Below, one piece after another: positions 1 through 5,516 of a DNA stretch of 9,795 bases. The notes beneath the pieces were generated by a model. That model saw nothing but the letters and a program-made list of their open reading frames with translations, was not told the origin of the DNA and made no database searches. Origin of the DNA: Rhodoferax sp. UBA4409. Its GTDB lineage: Bacteria > Pseudomonadota > Gammaproteobacteria > Burkholderiales > Burkholderiaceae_C. How positions within the stretch are numbered: the first letter of the stretch is position 1; the number at the start of each line of letters is the position of its first letter. The position numbers and the translations under genes are program-made. The stretch lies in assembly GCA_002390825.1 (NCBI GenBank), contig DGQR01000250.1, positions 1 to 9,795 of the forward strand. Reading direction: 5' to 3'.

Positions 1-342
1 CACGGTGGTGCGCGGCTTCTCAAAGTACACGCGCATCACCACTAGCAGGTCGGCGCTCAGCGCATCGGCCTGCGCCTTGAGCAGGCGAGCGTATTCCATG
101 GCCTGGCTGTGGTCGTGGATGGAGCAGGGCCCCACCACCACCACCAGCCGGTCGTCCTGCCCCTGCAGGATGCGCGAGATGGCCACGCGGCTGCTCTCCA
201 CCAGCGCCTCGGCCGCGGCCGGCACCGGCAGCTTTTCTTCCAGCAGCGCGGGGGTGATGAGCGGGCGCACCGCGCCGATGCGCACATCGTCAATACGGGT
301 GGTGTCGTGGGTGGTCAGGGCGGCGATGGTGGAAGTGGTCAT
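1..342 (-). CDS. aroG: 3-deoxy-7-phosphoheptulonate (DAHP) synthase, class I; N-terminal 114 residues, runs off the left edge
   Basis: The enzyme condenses phosphoenolpyruvate with erythrose 4-phosphate, the first step of the shikimate pathway, in the cytoplasm. The visible part begins MTTSTIAALT and has two signature segments of the AroF/AroG/AroH class: VVVVGPCSIHD at residues 67-77, where C73 corresponds to the metal-binding cysteine, and VMRVYFEKPRTTV at residues 102-114, with the R, K, PRT residues that contact phosphoenolpyruvate in the family. The family is about 350 residues, so roughly the last two thirds lie outside the window. The ATG at 342 is followed at once by conserved-type sequence. 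No good Shine-Dalgarno is visible, because a 38-bp hairpin repeat (351-388) begins 9 bases upstream of the ATG. Which feedback type (Phe, Tyr or Trp) cannot be told from this fragment, so the symbol is a family-level choice. Confidence 0.93.
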   Translation of the reverse strand, partial: MTTSTIAALTTHDTTRIDDVRIGAVRPLITPALLEEKLPVPAAAEALVESSRVAISRILQGQDDRLVVVVGPCSIHDHSQAMEYARLLKAQADALSADLLVVMRVYFEKPRTTV

Positions 343-350
343 ACTATGAA

Positions 351-388
351 TTTGATAGCTGCTCGCGCAGGTAATACGAGCGCTAGAG
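351..388 (+). repeat. 38-bp dispersed hairpin repeat, copy A
   Basis: The copy starts TTTGATAGCTGCTCGCGCA and ends ACGAGCGCTAGAG. Its arms TAGCTGCTCG and CGAGCGCTA pair as a stem with one bulged T. It matches copy B (2268-2305) at 31 of 38 positions; six of the seven differences fall in the loop. It lies 9 bases upstream of the DAHP synthase ATG, so it occupies the expected ribosome-binding and 5' leader region of that gene. I recall similar repeats scattered between genes in Comamonadaceae. Confidence 0.85.
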
Positions 389-520
389 GGTGATTTGGTT
401 TGTATTTTAGGTGCACTCCACTCCTTTAGGAGCCTGCATATGTCGTGTGAGTCCCAAGAGATCGAAACGGCGGATTATTGAATTTTTTCTCTGTTGGAAG
501 TGAATAGCATTAGACGTCGG

Positions 521-550
521 TTGACATTTTTTGAAGCCTGGGTGGATGAT
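521..550 (+). promoter_or_regulatory. Predicted sigma70-type promoter for the DGQHR-protein gene
   Basis: A perfect -35 hexamer TTGACA (521-526) is followed after 18 bases by GATGAT (545-550), which matches TATAAT at four of six positions. Transcription would begin near 557, giving a leader of about 110 bases before the ATG at 670. The predicted start falls inside a 17-bp palindrome (554-570), which suits repression by a protein bound there. The -35 is strong but the -10 is weak, so this is a prediction only. Confidence 0.45.
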
Positions 551-553
551 TTA

Positions 554-570
554 AACCATCCTGGATGGTT
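554..570. promoter_or_regulatory. 17-bp palindrome at the predicted transcription start (operator candidate)
   Basis: AACCATCCTGGATGGTT is a perfect inverted repeat of 8-base arms around a single central T. The symmetry continues outward after one mismatch (TT/AA at 551-552 and 572-573). It begins 3 bases after the proposed -10 and covers the predicted +1. Its centre contains TCCTGGA, the same 7-mer (read on the other strand) as the three downstream TCCAGGA boxes. This is an operator-like arrangement; the binding protein is unknown, but self-regulation by the DndB-like product is a reasonable guess. Confidence 0.55.
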
Positions 571-653
571 AAATAATCAGTCCAGGAGTTGCAATTATTT
601 TATTTTATGGTTTAATTAAGTTTCTCCAGGAGGCAATTTTGCGAATCCAGGAG
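559..653 (+). repeat. Four TCCWGGA boxes at helically phased spacing upstream of the DGQHR-protein gene
   Basis: TCCTGGA occurs at 559-565 (the centre of the 17-bp palindrome), and TCCAGGAG at 581-588, 625-632 and 646-653. Each TCCWGGA 7-mer is itself palindromic. Centre-to-centre distances are 22, 44 and 21 bases, close to multiples of two DNA turns, so all four would face the same side of the helix. The last two extend to TCCAGGAGG and form a loose 21-base tandem repeat (625-645 and 646-666). Because AGGAGG is also a ribosome-binding sequence, the last copies could act in translation instead. Each box contains CCWGG, the target of Dcm-type cytosine methylases. Confidence 0.6.
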
Positions 654-669
654 GTTTTAGGGAAAAAAC

Positions 670-2136
670 ATGCATCCATCGCAAGACTCGCTTCCAACTC
701 CAATTGGAACTCTCGATAGCCTCCTTGAAGAGGGAGACACTTCTGCCAAACCGCACAAGGTTTTCATTGCACACAACCTTGGAAGCCGGACATTTTTGAT
801 GTCCATACCGATGCATGATTTCTATGCAATGTCAGCTGTAGCAAATGAACGGGGTGTAAATGGAGAGCCTGTTGCCCAGCGGAAGCTAGATGAGCCGCAC
901 GCGCAGAGCCTTGCGAAGTATGTGTTGAAAGGTCTGATTTCAGCAGCAATCGAGCGTCGAGAGATTCAAAAGAAACCCGTTGCAGATGCTTTGAAAAACA
1001 CGCTCTCTGCTATGGGAGGACAGCCCTATTTGTCGATGCAACCCATCGTTGCAAATATTAGAACCAGTGATCCTCGTGGCGCAAACTTGCCTGGTTTCCG
1101 AATGACTACCAAAGATGAGGAAACGGCTTGTTTTAAGGTGATGCTCTCGCAGAGAGATATTCTCTATGTGGTAGATGGACAGCACCGTCGGAAAGCCATG
1201 GATATGGTTTTCGATTTTCTCAATGGCGTTCTTGCCACTCACAAGTACCCAAAGAAAGGCAGCCTATTTGTTGGAGCTGAGGGTGGTGAAGTTGGTACTA
1301 CCGAGCTACAAGTTTGGAGCGAATGCCTTGAAGTCGCCCGGGGATTTTGTACTGTGGCCGTGGAGGCTCACCTGGGCCTCAATGTCGATCAAGAGCGGCA
1401 ACTTTTCCATGATTTGAACAACCTTGGGAAGAAGATGGAAAAGACGTTGGCTCTCCAGTTCGACAGTTCAAATCCCGTCAATCGCTACATCAAAGAAGTT
1501 TTGATAGATGACGTACTGGGCTTCGAGCCAGTTGACAAGGACATCATCAATTGGCAAGAGGACACAGGGCAACTTTCATTTAAAGATATTGTCGCCATCA
1601 ACGCGATACTTTTTCTTAACAAGACAAACATCAGCGGCGCGACTCCATTGGATGTTGAGTCAAGGGCAGATGTAGCAACAAAATTCTGGACAGCAGTCTC
1701 CCAAATTCCTGGTTTTGGTAAACCCGGAGCCAAAATGAAAACAATATCGGCGCAACCGGTTGTTCTAAAGGCGCTTGCTAAGCTGACATTTGATTTTGCG
1801 TTCAGTAAACGAAAGCCAACTAATGGAGCGCTGCATTTGCAAACTCTATTGAATGGCATACCTATGTTGGATTACTCACATACGAACCCTGCCTGGCGCT
1901 ACTACCAATTAGATGAAGTTGAACGTTCGGCTCAAAGTCTAGAAAAACTCAAGAGTTATCTACCGTCTGATGACGAGGGTTACAACCGTGACCTTGGTGC
2001 GTTTGATCCATCTACAAAGGTCATGCGTTTTGGCGCAAAGCACAACGATATCTATCCAATTATTGGGGACATGTTCCGTTGCGCGCTAGATTTGCCTTCT
2101 CGCAATGAAAAGCCCATTTCAATTGACGATGTCTGA
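670..2136 (+). CDS. Orphan DGQHR-domain protein, DndB-like (488 aa)
   Basis: This is a member of the DndB/DGQHR family, distantly related to the ParB/sulfiredoxin fold. The name motif is present as VVDGQHRRKAM with D169-R173, and a second family motif LFHDLNNLGKKMEKT lies around residues 245-259 (DLN at 248-250). Classical DndB proteins regulate the dnd operon of DNA phosphorothioate modification as negative regulators and bind DNA. This protein is longer than I recall for them and carries N-terminal and C-terminal extensions I do not recognise. The start is well fixed: an in-frame TAG lies 12 bases upstream (658-660) and AGGG lies 7 bases before the ATG. No dndA, C, D, E or other DNA-modification gene is in the window, so the gene is an orphan here. 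Its codon use is clearly more AT-rich than that of its neighbours, and two 38-bp repeats bracket it, both pointing to acquisition. Function is unknown: it could be a stand-alone regulator, a relict, or part of a two-locus defence system. Confidence 0.85.
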   Translation: MHPSQDSLPTPIGTLDSLLEEGDTSAKPHKVFIAHNLGSRTFLMSIPMHDFYAMSAVANERGVNGEPVAQRKLDEPHAQSLAKYVLKGLISAAIERREIQKKPVADALKNTLSAMGGQPYLSMQPIVANIRTSDPRGANLPGFRMTTKDEETACFKVMLSQRDILYVVDGQHRRKAMDMVFDFLNGVLATHKYPKKGSLFVGAEGGEVGTTELQVWSECLEVARGFCTVAVEAHLGLNVDQERQLFHDLNNLGKKMEKTLALQFDSSNPVNRYIKEVLIDDVLGFEPVDKDIINWQEDTGQLSFKDIVAINAILFLNKTNISGATPLDVESRADVATKFWTAVSQIPGFGKPGAKMKTISAQPVVLKALAKLTFDFAFSKRKPTNGALHLQTLLNGIPMLDYSHTNPAWRYYQLDEVERSAQSLEKLKSYLPSDDEGYNRDLGAFDPSTKVMRFGAKHNDIYPIIGDMFRCALDLPSRNEKPISIDDV

Positions 2137-2228
2137 AGTTTGGGGATAAGGCACGTCCTGGGTATCGTTGAATGACAACACCGGGCCACTTGTATCCTCT
2201 GATTTAATAGTTCCAGGCTGTTGGAAGA

Positions 2229-2270
2229 GCGGAGCAAATTGACTTGCAAAGTCTACTTTGCTCTGCTTTT
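2229..2270 (+). terminator. Probable rho-independent terminator after the DGQHR-protein gene
   Basis: GCGGAGCAAA (2229-2238) pairs with TTTGCTCTGC (2257-2266) with one G-U pair. The enclosed loop holds a second hairpin, GACTT-GCA-AAGTC (2241-2253). The stem is followed directly by TTTT (2267-2270), whose last three Ts are the first bases of repeat copy B. The hairpin lies about 90 bases after the stop codon at 2136. The U tract is short but the stem is strong, so termination on the plus strand is likely. Confidence 0.6.
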
Positions 2271-2305
2271 GATAGCTTCTCGCGCAATATCCACGAGCGC
2301 TAGAG
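2268..2305 (+). repeat. 38-bp dispersed hairpin repeat, copy B
   Basis: It is in the same orientation as copy A, starts TTTGATAGCTTCTCGCGCA and ends ACGAGCGCTAGAG, with a different 6-base loop. It lies 13 bases beyond the stop codon of the DNA glycosylase gene (2319-2822, minus) and abuts the terminator hairpin of the DGQHR gene. Copies A and B together flank the AT-rich cassette as direct repeats. Confidence 0.85.
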
Positions 2306-2318
2306 CCCTATCAGGCCC

Positions 2319-2822
2319 TTAAACCAACCCATGCCGCTCCATCACCTCCCGCCAAGCCGCCAGCTTGCGCTCAAAGCTCCAGCTGGCATTGGCCGGGCTG
2401 GTGCTGGGGAGCTGGTAGACGGGCACGCCCAGAGTGCGGGTGTGGCGGGCGTGTTTGAAGCTCTCGCCGCCGTTGTGGGCGATGGCCTGTAGCTGCGGCA
2501 GGTGCAGCGCGGCGATATCGTTGGGCACCGCGTTGCGGATGGCACTGTCCAGGCTGCCTTCGCGCTCGCAGCTGGCGTACACGTCCCACACGCCCAAGCC
2601 GCGCTCCAGCAGCCAGTTGCTGCGATTTTCATAGCTGCTTGTGCATATTCCATGGGCGCTAGAGGGCCAAATGGCTTGCAATATCTTCCAGAACTGGTTT
2701 TGCGGGTGGCCGTAATACTCTTGCGCCTGCAGCGAGCGCACACCGGGGAAGCTGCCAAGTATCAGCACCCGTGTGGCGGGTGACACCAGCGGCGCCAAGC
2801 CGGTGAGCAGGGTGGTCATCAT
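2319..2822 (-). CDS. DNA glycosylase of the uracil-DNA glycosylase superfamily (hypoxanthine/deoxyinosine type), 167 aa, with an in-frame repeat insertion
   Basis: The protein is expected to remove deaminated bases from DNA. It has the family's first motif LILGSFPGVRSL (residues 20-31), then QEYYGHPQNQFW (34-45), where N42 corresponds to the asparagine reported as catalytic in hypoxanthine-DNA glycosylases, then GVWDVYASCEREGSLDSAIR in the middle, and near the C-terminus PSTSPANASWSFERKLAAW, the usual second motif. Length is close to the family norm of about 160-170. Residues 53-66 (PSSAHGICTSSYEN) are encoded by repeat copy C read on the opposite strand, and the reading frame is kept. The segment lies in the variable linker between the NQFW motif and GVWDV, so the enzyme may still fold. 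The start is ATG ATG; either could serve. Two bases over the start region separate it from the divergent DUF1176 gene's leader. Confidence 0.88.
   Translation of the reverse strand: MMTTLLTGLAPLVSPATRVLILGSFPGVRSLQAQEYYGHPQNQFWKILQAIWPSSAHGICTSSYENRSNWLLERGLGVWDVYASCEREGSLDSAIRNAVPNDIAALHLPQLQAIAHNGGESFKHARHTRTLGVPVYQLPSTSPANASWSFERKLAAWREVMERHGLV
2627..2664 (+). repeat. 38-bp dispersed hairpin repeat, copy C, inside the glycosylase coding sequence
   Basis: It starts TTTCATAGCTGCTTGTGCA and ends GGGCGCTAGAG, matching copy A at 28 of 38 positions. The stem is preserved in part by G-U-type changes in the 3' arm (TGGGCGCTA), so it would still pair as RNA. It is read in frame by the minus-strand gene as residues 53-66, in a frame that avoids the TAG present in CTCTAG. 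Weaker similarity to copy A continues for about 15 bases on the right. Confidence 0.8.
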
Positions 2823-2892
2823 GGGGAGATCTTCAAGGGCATTGCTGCGCTATTCTCGTCAATCTATGCCCCGGCTTCCTGCTCTTCCCTCC

Positions 2893-3897
2893 ATGCTTAT
2901 CTTGAAAACATGGGCTGCACTGTATGCCCTCGCGCTCTCTGGCGCGGCGCACGCCCAAGTCTTTACTTTAAAAGACTGGGCGGTGGCCTGCGACAACACG
3001 CGCCACTGTGAAGCCGTCGCTTACCAAAGCGAGGAATCGGACTCCGCGCCTGTGGTGCTTTGGTTGTCGCGCGACGCGGGCCCGGATGCGCCAGTGCGCG
3101 TGCAGTTGGACATGGATGAGAGCGAAGACCCCCAACAGCTCACCCTGCGTCTCGGCACTACCACCTTGAAGGGCATCTCCCGCGGGCAAGACCTGAGCCC
3201 GGTCCAGACCCGGCAGTTGCTGGCGCATGTGCTGGCCGGGCAAACACTCACGCTCGCAGATGGTGCCAAACGGTGGGAGTTGTCCTTGGCGGGCAGCCAT
3301 GCGGCGCTGCTCAAGATGGACGACGTGCAGGGCCGTGTGGGTACACCGGGTGCGCTGGTTCGCAAAGGCAAAAAGCTTGAGGTCACCGTGTTGCCCGCGG
3401 TGTCGGCGCCAAAAGTACAGGCCGCCACTTTGCCCAAGACCAGCAAGGCAGATGAAGCGCTGCTACAGCCCATTCTGAAATCCATCACGCCGCGGGACTG
3501 TTGGGACGACTTGCCTGACGACAGTGGCCCAGACACCTCCCTTGTGCGTGTGTCCAGCACGCAGGTGCTGGTGATGCGCGAATGCGGGCGGGGCGCGTAC
3601 CAAGGCGGGAGCGGCGTTTGGCTGGCCAACAGCAAGCCGCCCTATGCGGCCAAGCGCTTGGAGTTGCCTTTGCCGCAAGGCAAAACCAGCGACTATGTGA
3701 TGAACCTCAGCGTTACCGATGGCCGCTTTGCCTCGTATGAAAAAGGCCGTGGTGTGAATGACTGCGGCGCCGGTTACGACTGGGCTTGGACTGCCACGGG
3801 TTTCGCGCTCACCGCCGCCTGGAGCGCGCCGCTGTGCCGGGGAATGCCGGGCGGTGGCTACAGCTTGCGAACCTTCACCGCAGACATCGCGCCCTGA
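2893..3897 (+). CDS. Exported DUF1176 family protein (334 aa)
   Basis: The family function is unknown to me; members are secreted proteins of proteobacteria. The N-terminus reads MLILKTWAALYALALSGAAH followed by AQVF: a lysine, a hydrophobic stretch and an AHA-Q signal peptidase I site, so a periplasmic location is likely. After the signal come the family's opening segment TLKDWAVACDNTRHCEAVAY and, in the C-terminal half, RDCWDD, VLVMRECGRGAYQGGSGVW and the closing GYSLRTFTA. Several cysteine pairs (CDNTRHC and others) suggest disulfides. The start at 2893 is chosen because it gives the cleanest signal peptide. In-frame ATGs at 2866 and 2821 are possible, and no clear Shine-Dalgarno decides between them. 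The gene is divergent from the DNA glycosylase gene and convergent with the rhodanese gene. Confidence 0.82.
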   Translation: MLILKTWAALYALALSGAAHAQVFTLKDWAVACDNTRHCEAVAYQSEESDSAPVVLWLSRDAGPDAPVRVQLDMDESEDPQQLTLRLGTTTLKGISRGQDLSPVQTRQLLAHVLAGQTLTLADGAKRWELSLAGSHAALLKMDDVQGRVGTPGALVRKGKKLEVTVLPAVSAPKVQAATLPKTSKADEALLQPILKSITPRDCWDDLPDDSGPDTSLVRVSSTQVLVMRECGRGAYQGGSGVWLANSKPPYAAKRLELPLPQGKTSDYVMNLSVTDGRFASYEKGRGVNDCGAGYDWAWTATGFALTAAWSAPLCRGMPGGGYSLRTFTADIAP

Positions 3898-3904
3898 ACA
3901 GGGC
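3891..3904. terminator. Short hairpin between convergent DUF1176 and rhodanese genes
   Basis: GCCCTG-AA-CAGGGC is a perfect inverted repeat that includes the stop codon of the DUF1176 gene and lies 17 bases past the stop of the rhodanese gene on the other strand. There is no U tract next to it on either strand; the nearest T run, 3925-3930, is about 20 bases away. It may help termination in both directions, but the support is only structural. Confidence 0.25.
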
Positions 3905-3921
3905 CTTGACGAGGCGCAGCC

Positions 3922-4248
3922 TTATTTTTTGGCCAGTGTCTTGCGGGTCTGCTCGATGCCGCCCACGTTCTCGGCTTTGCTAAAGCCCAGGCCCTTGAGC
4001 GTGTCCAGCGCGATGCTGCTGCGTCGGCCACTCTGGCAGTACAGCAGCACGGTGTCGTCTTTGCCCACGCCGGCTTTGGCAATCTCTTGGGCGATGTTGC
4101 CGTGCTCGATGTTGATGGCGCCTTCCACATGCCCGGCGGCAAACTCTTGCGGACTGCGCACATCGATGATGACGTCTTTGGCCTGGGCGGAGAGGGCCGC
4201 CAAAGACATGGTGAGGGCGAGGGTGATGTTGGCGACGAGTGTTTTCAT
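3922..4248 (-). CDS. Periplasmic single-domain rhodanese (sulfurtransferase), 108 aa
   Basis: Rhodanese-fold protein that would carry sulfur on a cysteine persulfide. The N-terminus MKTLVANITLALTMSLAALS with AQA-K is a signal peptide with cleavage after residue 23, so the mature protein of about 85 residues is periplasmic, as in PspE-type rhodaneses. Family marks are DVRSPQEFAAGHVEGAINI (residues 29-47) and the active-site loop YCQSGRRS with catalytic C71. The start at 4248 is chosen over the in-frame ATG at 4308 because only it begins with the signal peptide and it avoids a 59-base overlap with fic. The ATG lies one base after the fic stop (TGATATG), so translation may be coupled. No strong Shine-Dalgarno is seen. 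Physiological substrate unknown. Confidence 0.88.
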   Translation of the reverse strand: MKTLVANITLALTMSLAALSAQAKDVIIDVRSPQEFAAGHVEGAINIEHGNIAQEIAKAGVGKDDTVLLYCQSGRRSSIALDTLKGLGFSKAENVGGIEQTRKTLAKK

Positions 4249-4249
4249 A

Positions 4250-5470
4250 TCAAGAGTGATGCCCTTCTGCTTCCGGCCAGAGGCCGGGAAAATAAAACCG
4301 CAAGGCATGTTGCGGTACCCCGAACCTTAACCTGCCATACGCGCTGTCGGTGGTGAGCAGACCCCGTTTCAGCAGTGCACTTACCTGTGCGGTGGCCAAG
4401 CGGTCGCCCAAGCCCAGCATGGCTTTGAAGTCGGCCCGTTCCAGGGCGCCTTGCGTGGCAAACAGGTAGTGCAGCGCCGTCAGCGCTTCGGTGCGCACCC
4501 CGCTGCGCACCACGTTGTGCTCAAAGCCCAAACACGCGGCAATCCGGTCGCGCATGGTGCTCAGGTTCAGCAGGCCTGACATGAACCGCACTTGGTCCAG
4601 AGACTGCGTAAGCACGTAGTCCAACCAATCGCACAGGGCTTTTTCTGACAAGTTGCCTCTGCCGTCCAGGTCGCCGGCGCGGGCTTGGTCTGCTGCGCCG
4701 AGCAGTGCGTAGTAGTCAGGGGTGCTGCGGGCAAAGGCGCGCAAGGGCGACCACAAGCCGTTCGTTAACCCCATGTGGCCCATCGCCAAGTGGGTGTGTA
4801 GGCGTGCCACCCGGCCGTTGCCATCCGCAAATGGGTGTATCCATGCGAGCCGGTGGTGGGATGCAGCAATGGCCAGCACCTGCATTTCGCCCCGCCGGAC
4901 TTGGGCGTAATAGCTGCCCCAGCGGTTTAAAAACTGCGGAACTGCGGCCGCGAGCGGCGCCGCATGGCGGCCAACGCTCACCTCTTGGGTGCGCAGGGCG
5001 CCGGGCTCCAAGGCCAGGCCGTCGGGCAAGAGGCGGTCCGCAGCGGCCAGCCTTGCAAAAAGGTCCTGGTGGATGTTCTGGACCATGGCGGCAGACCAGA
5101 CGTCTTGCGGAGTAAATCTGGGCCACAGTTGCTCCAGAGCCTGTTCACTGGCCATGTGGCTCAGGGCCAGGCGCTGTTTGCGTGCCTGGTCTGCGTCCGC
5201 GGCGTATTCGTTGCGCAGGGCCTGTTCGATCTCCACCGGCAGGGTGTGTTGCCCTTCAATGCGGTTGGTGTAGTAAGAGTTCATGGCGCGCAACAGCCCG
5301 CGCAAGCCTTCCAGGGCACCGACCTGGCATTTGCCCGCGAGCTGGTCGGAAGCGCGGATCAGGTCGTTGGCTTTTTCCAGCAAAGGCCCCAGGCGGTGTT
5401 CCGCAGGAAGCAGCGGCTCCATCTGCCCCGGATGGTCATACTGCGCGAATTTTTGCGACTTGTCAGACAT
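4250..5470 (-). CDS. Fic-domain protein, probable AMP-transferase with N-terminal inhibitory helix (406 aa)
   Basis: Fic enzymes usually transfer AMP from ATP to a hydroxyl of a target protein. The catalytic loop is complete: HPFADGNGRVAR, with H212, D216, N218, R220 and R223. Residues 68-73 (TNRIEG) fit the [S/T]xxxE[G/N] inhibitory motif with E72, placed N-terminal to the Fic core, so this is a self-inhibited Fic without a separate antitoxin. Residues 1-100 resemble the Fic_N region, and the last roughly 90 residues (VRTEALTALHYLFATQGALE onward) look like a winged-helix DNA-binding domain, a common arrangement for about 400-residue Fic proteins. The ATG at 5470 sits inside a perfect inverted repeat (5465-5486), suggesting control at this site. 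The gene lies 46 bases after GH36 on the same strand and one base before the rhodanese gene. Target protein unknown. Confidence 0.92.
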   Translation of the reverse strand: MSDKSQKFAQYDHPGQMEPLLPAEHRLGPLLEKANDLIRASDQLAGKCQVGALEGLRGLLRAMNSYYTNRIEGQHTLPVEIEQALRNEYAADADQARKQRLALSHMASEQALEQLWPRFTPQDVWSAAMVQNIHQDLFARLAAADRLLPDGLALEPGALRTQEVSVGRHAAPLAAAVPQFLNRWGSYYAQVRRGEMQVLAIAASHHRLAWIHPFADGNGRVARLHTHLAMGHMGLTNGLWSPLRAFARSTPDYYALLGAADQARAGDLDGRGNLSEKALCDWLDYVLTQSLDQVRFMSGLLNLSTMRDRIAACLGFEHNVVRSGVRTEALTALHYLFATQGALERADFKAMLGLGDRLATAQVSALLKRGLLTTDSAYGRLRFGVPQHALRFYFPGLWPEAEGHHS

Positions 5471-5486
5471 ACCTAAGTGTATGTCT
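5465..5486. promoter_or_regulatory. Inverted repeat covering the fic start codon
   Basis: AGACATAC (5465-5472) and GTATGTCT (5479-5486) are perfect reverse complements separated by six bases (CTAAGT). The fic ATG (5470-5468, minus) is inside the left arm. This could be an operator bound by the Fic protein's own C-terminal winged helix or another regulator, or an RNA hairpin that hides the start codon. A second small palindrome, AAAAC-GA-GTTTT (5488-5499), lies next to it. Confidence 0.5.
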
Positions 5487-5516
5487 CAAAACGAGTTTTC
5501 GCTACTCTTGCGACTT

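Larger units (their letters stand above)
343..669. other. AT-rich intergenic region between the divergent DAHP synthase and DGQHR-protein genes
   Basis: This 327-base stretch is visibly richer in A and T than the flanking housekeeping DNA. It holds the 38-bp hairpin repeat (351-388); a TAAAAT hexamer on the minus strand at 409-404 that could be a -10 for the DAHP synthase gene, without a good -35; a short palindrome CTCCTTTAGGAG (421-432) whose right half is Shine-Dalgarno-like 7 bases before a 13-codon ATG frame (440-481); and then the promoter, palindrome and box array of the gene at 670, listed separately. I see no convincing protein gene here. Confidence 0.7.

Noticed and set aside
5..349. 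A 114-codon plus-strand frame at the left edge
   Set aside because: The opposite strand encodes the highly conserved N-terminus of DAHP synthase over the same bases.
546..666. The TCCAGGAG copies as a CRISPR array
   Set aside because: The repeated unit is only 7-9 bases and the spacings are unequal (22, 44, 21); no cas genes are present.
351..2305. Reading repeats A and B as terminal repeats of an insertion sequence or as integrase attachment sites
   Set aside because: They are direct rather than inverted, a third copy exists nearby inside a gene, and there is no transposase or integrase between them; they fit a dispersed hairpin family better.
3758..4330. A 190-codon plus-strand frame spanning the DUF1176 3' end and the rhodanese gene
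   Set aside because: It overlaps two recognisable genes in other frames and shows no domain or signal.
4964..5476. A 170-codon plus-strand frame opposite fic
   Set aside because: Antisense shadow of the Fic protein gene, whose motifs are intact.
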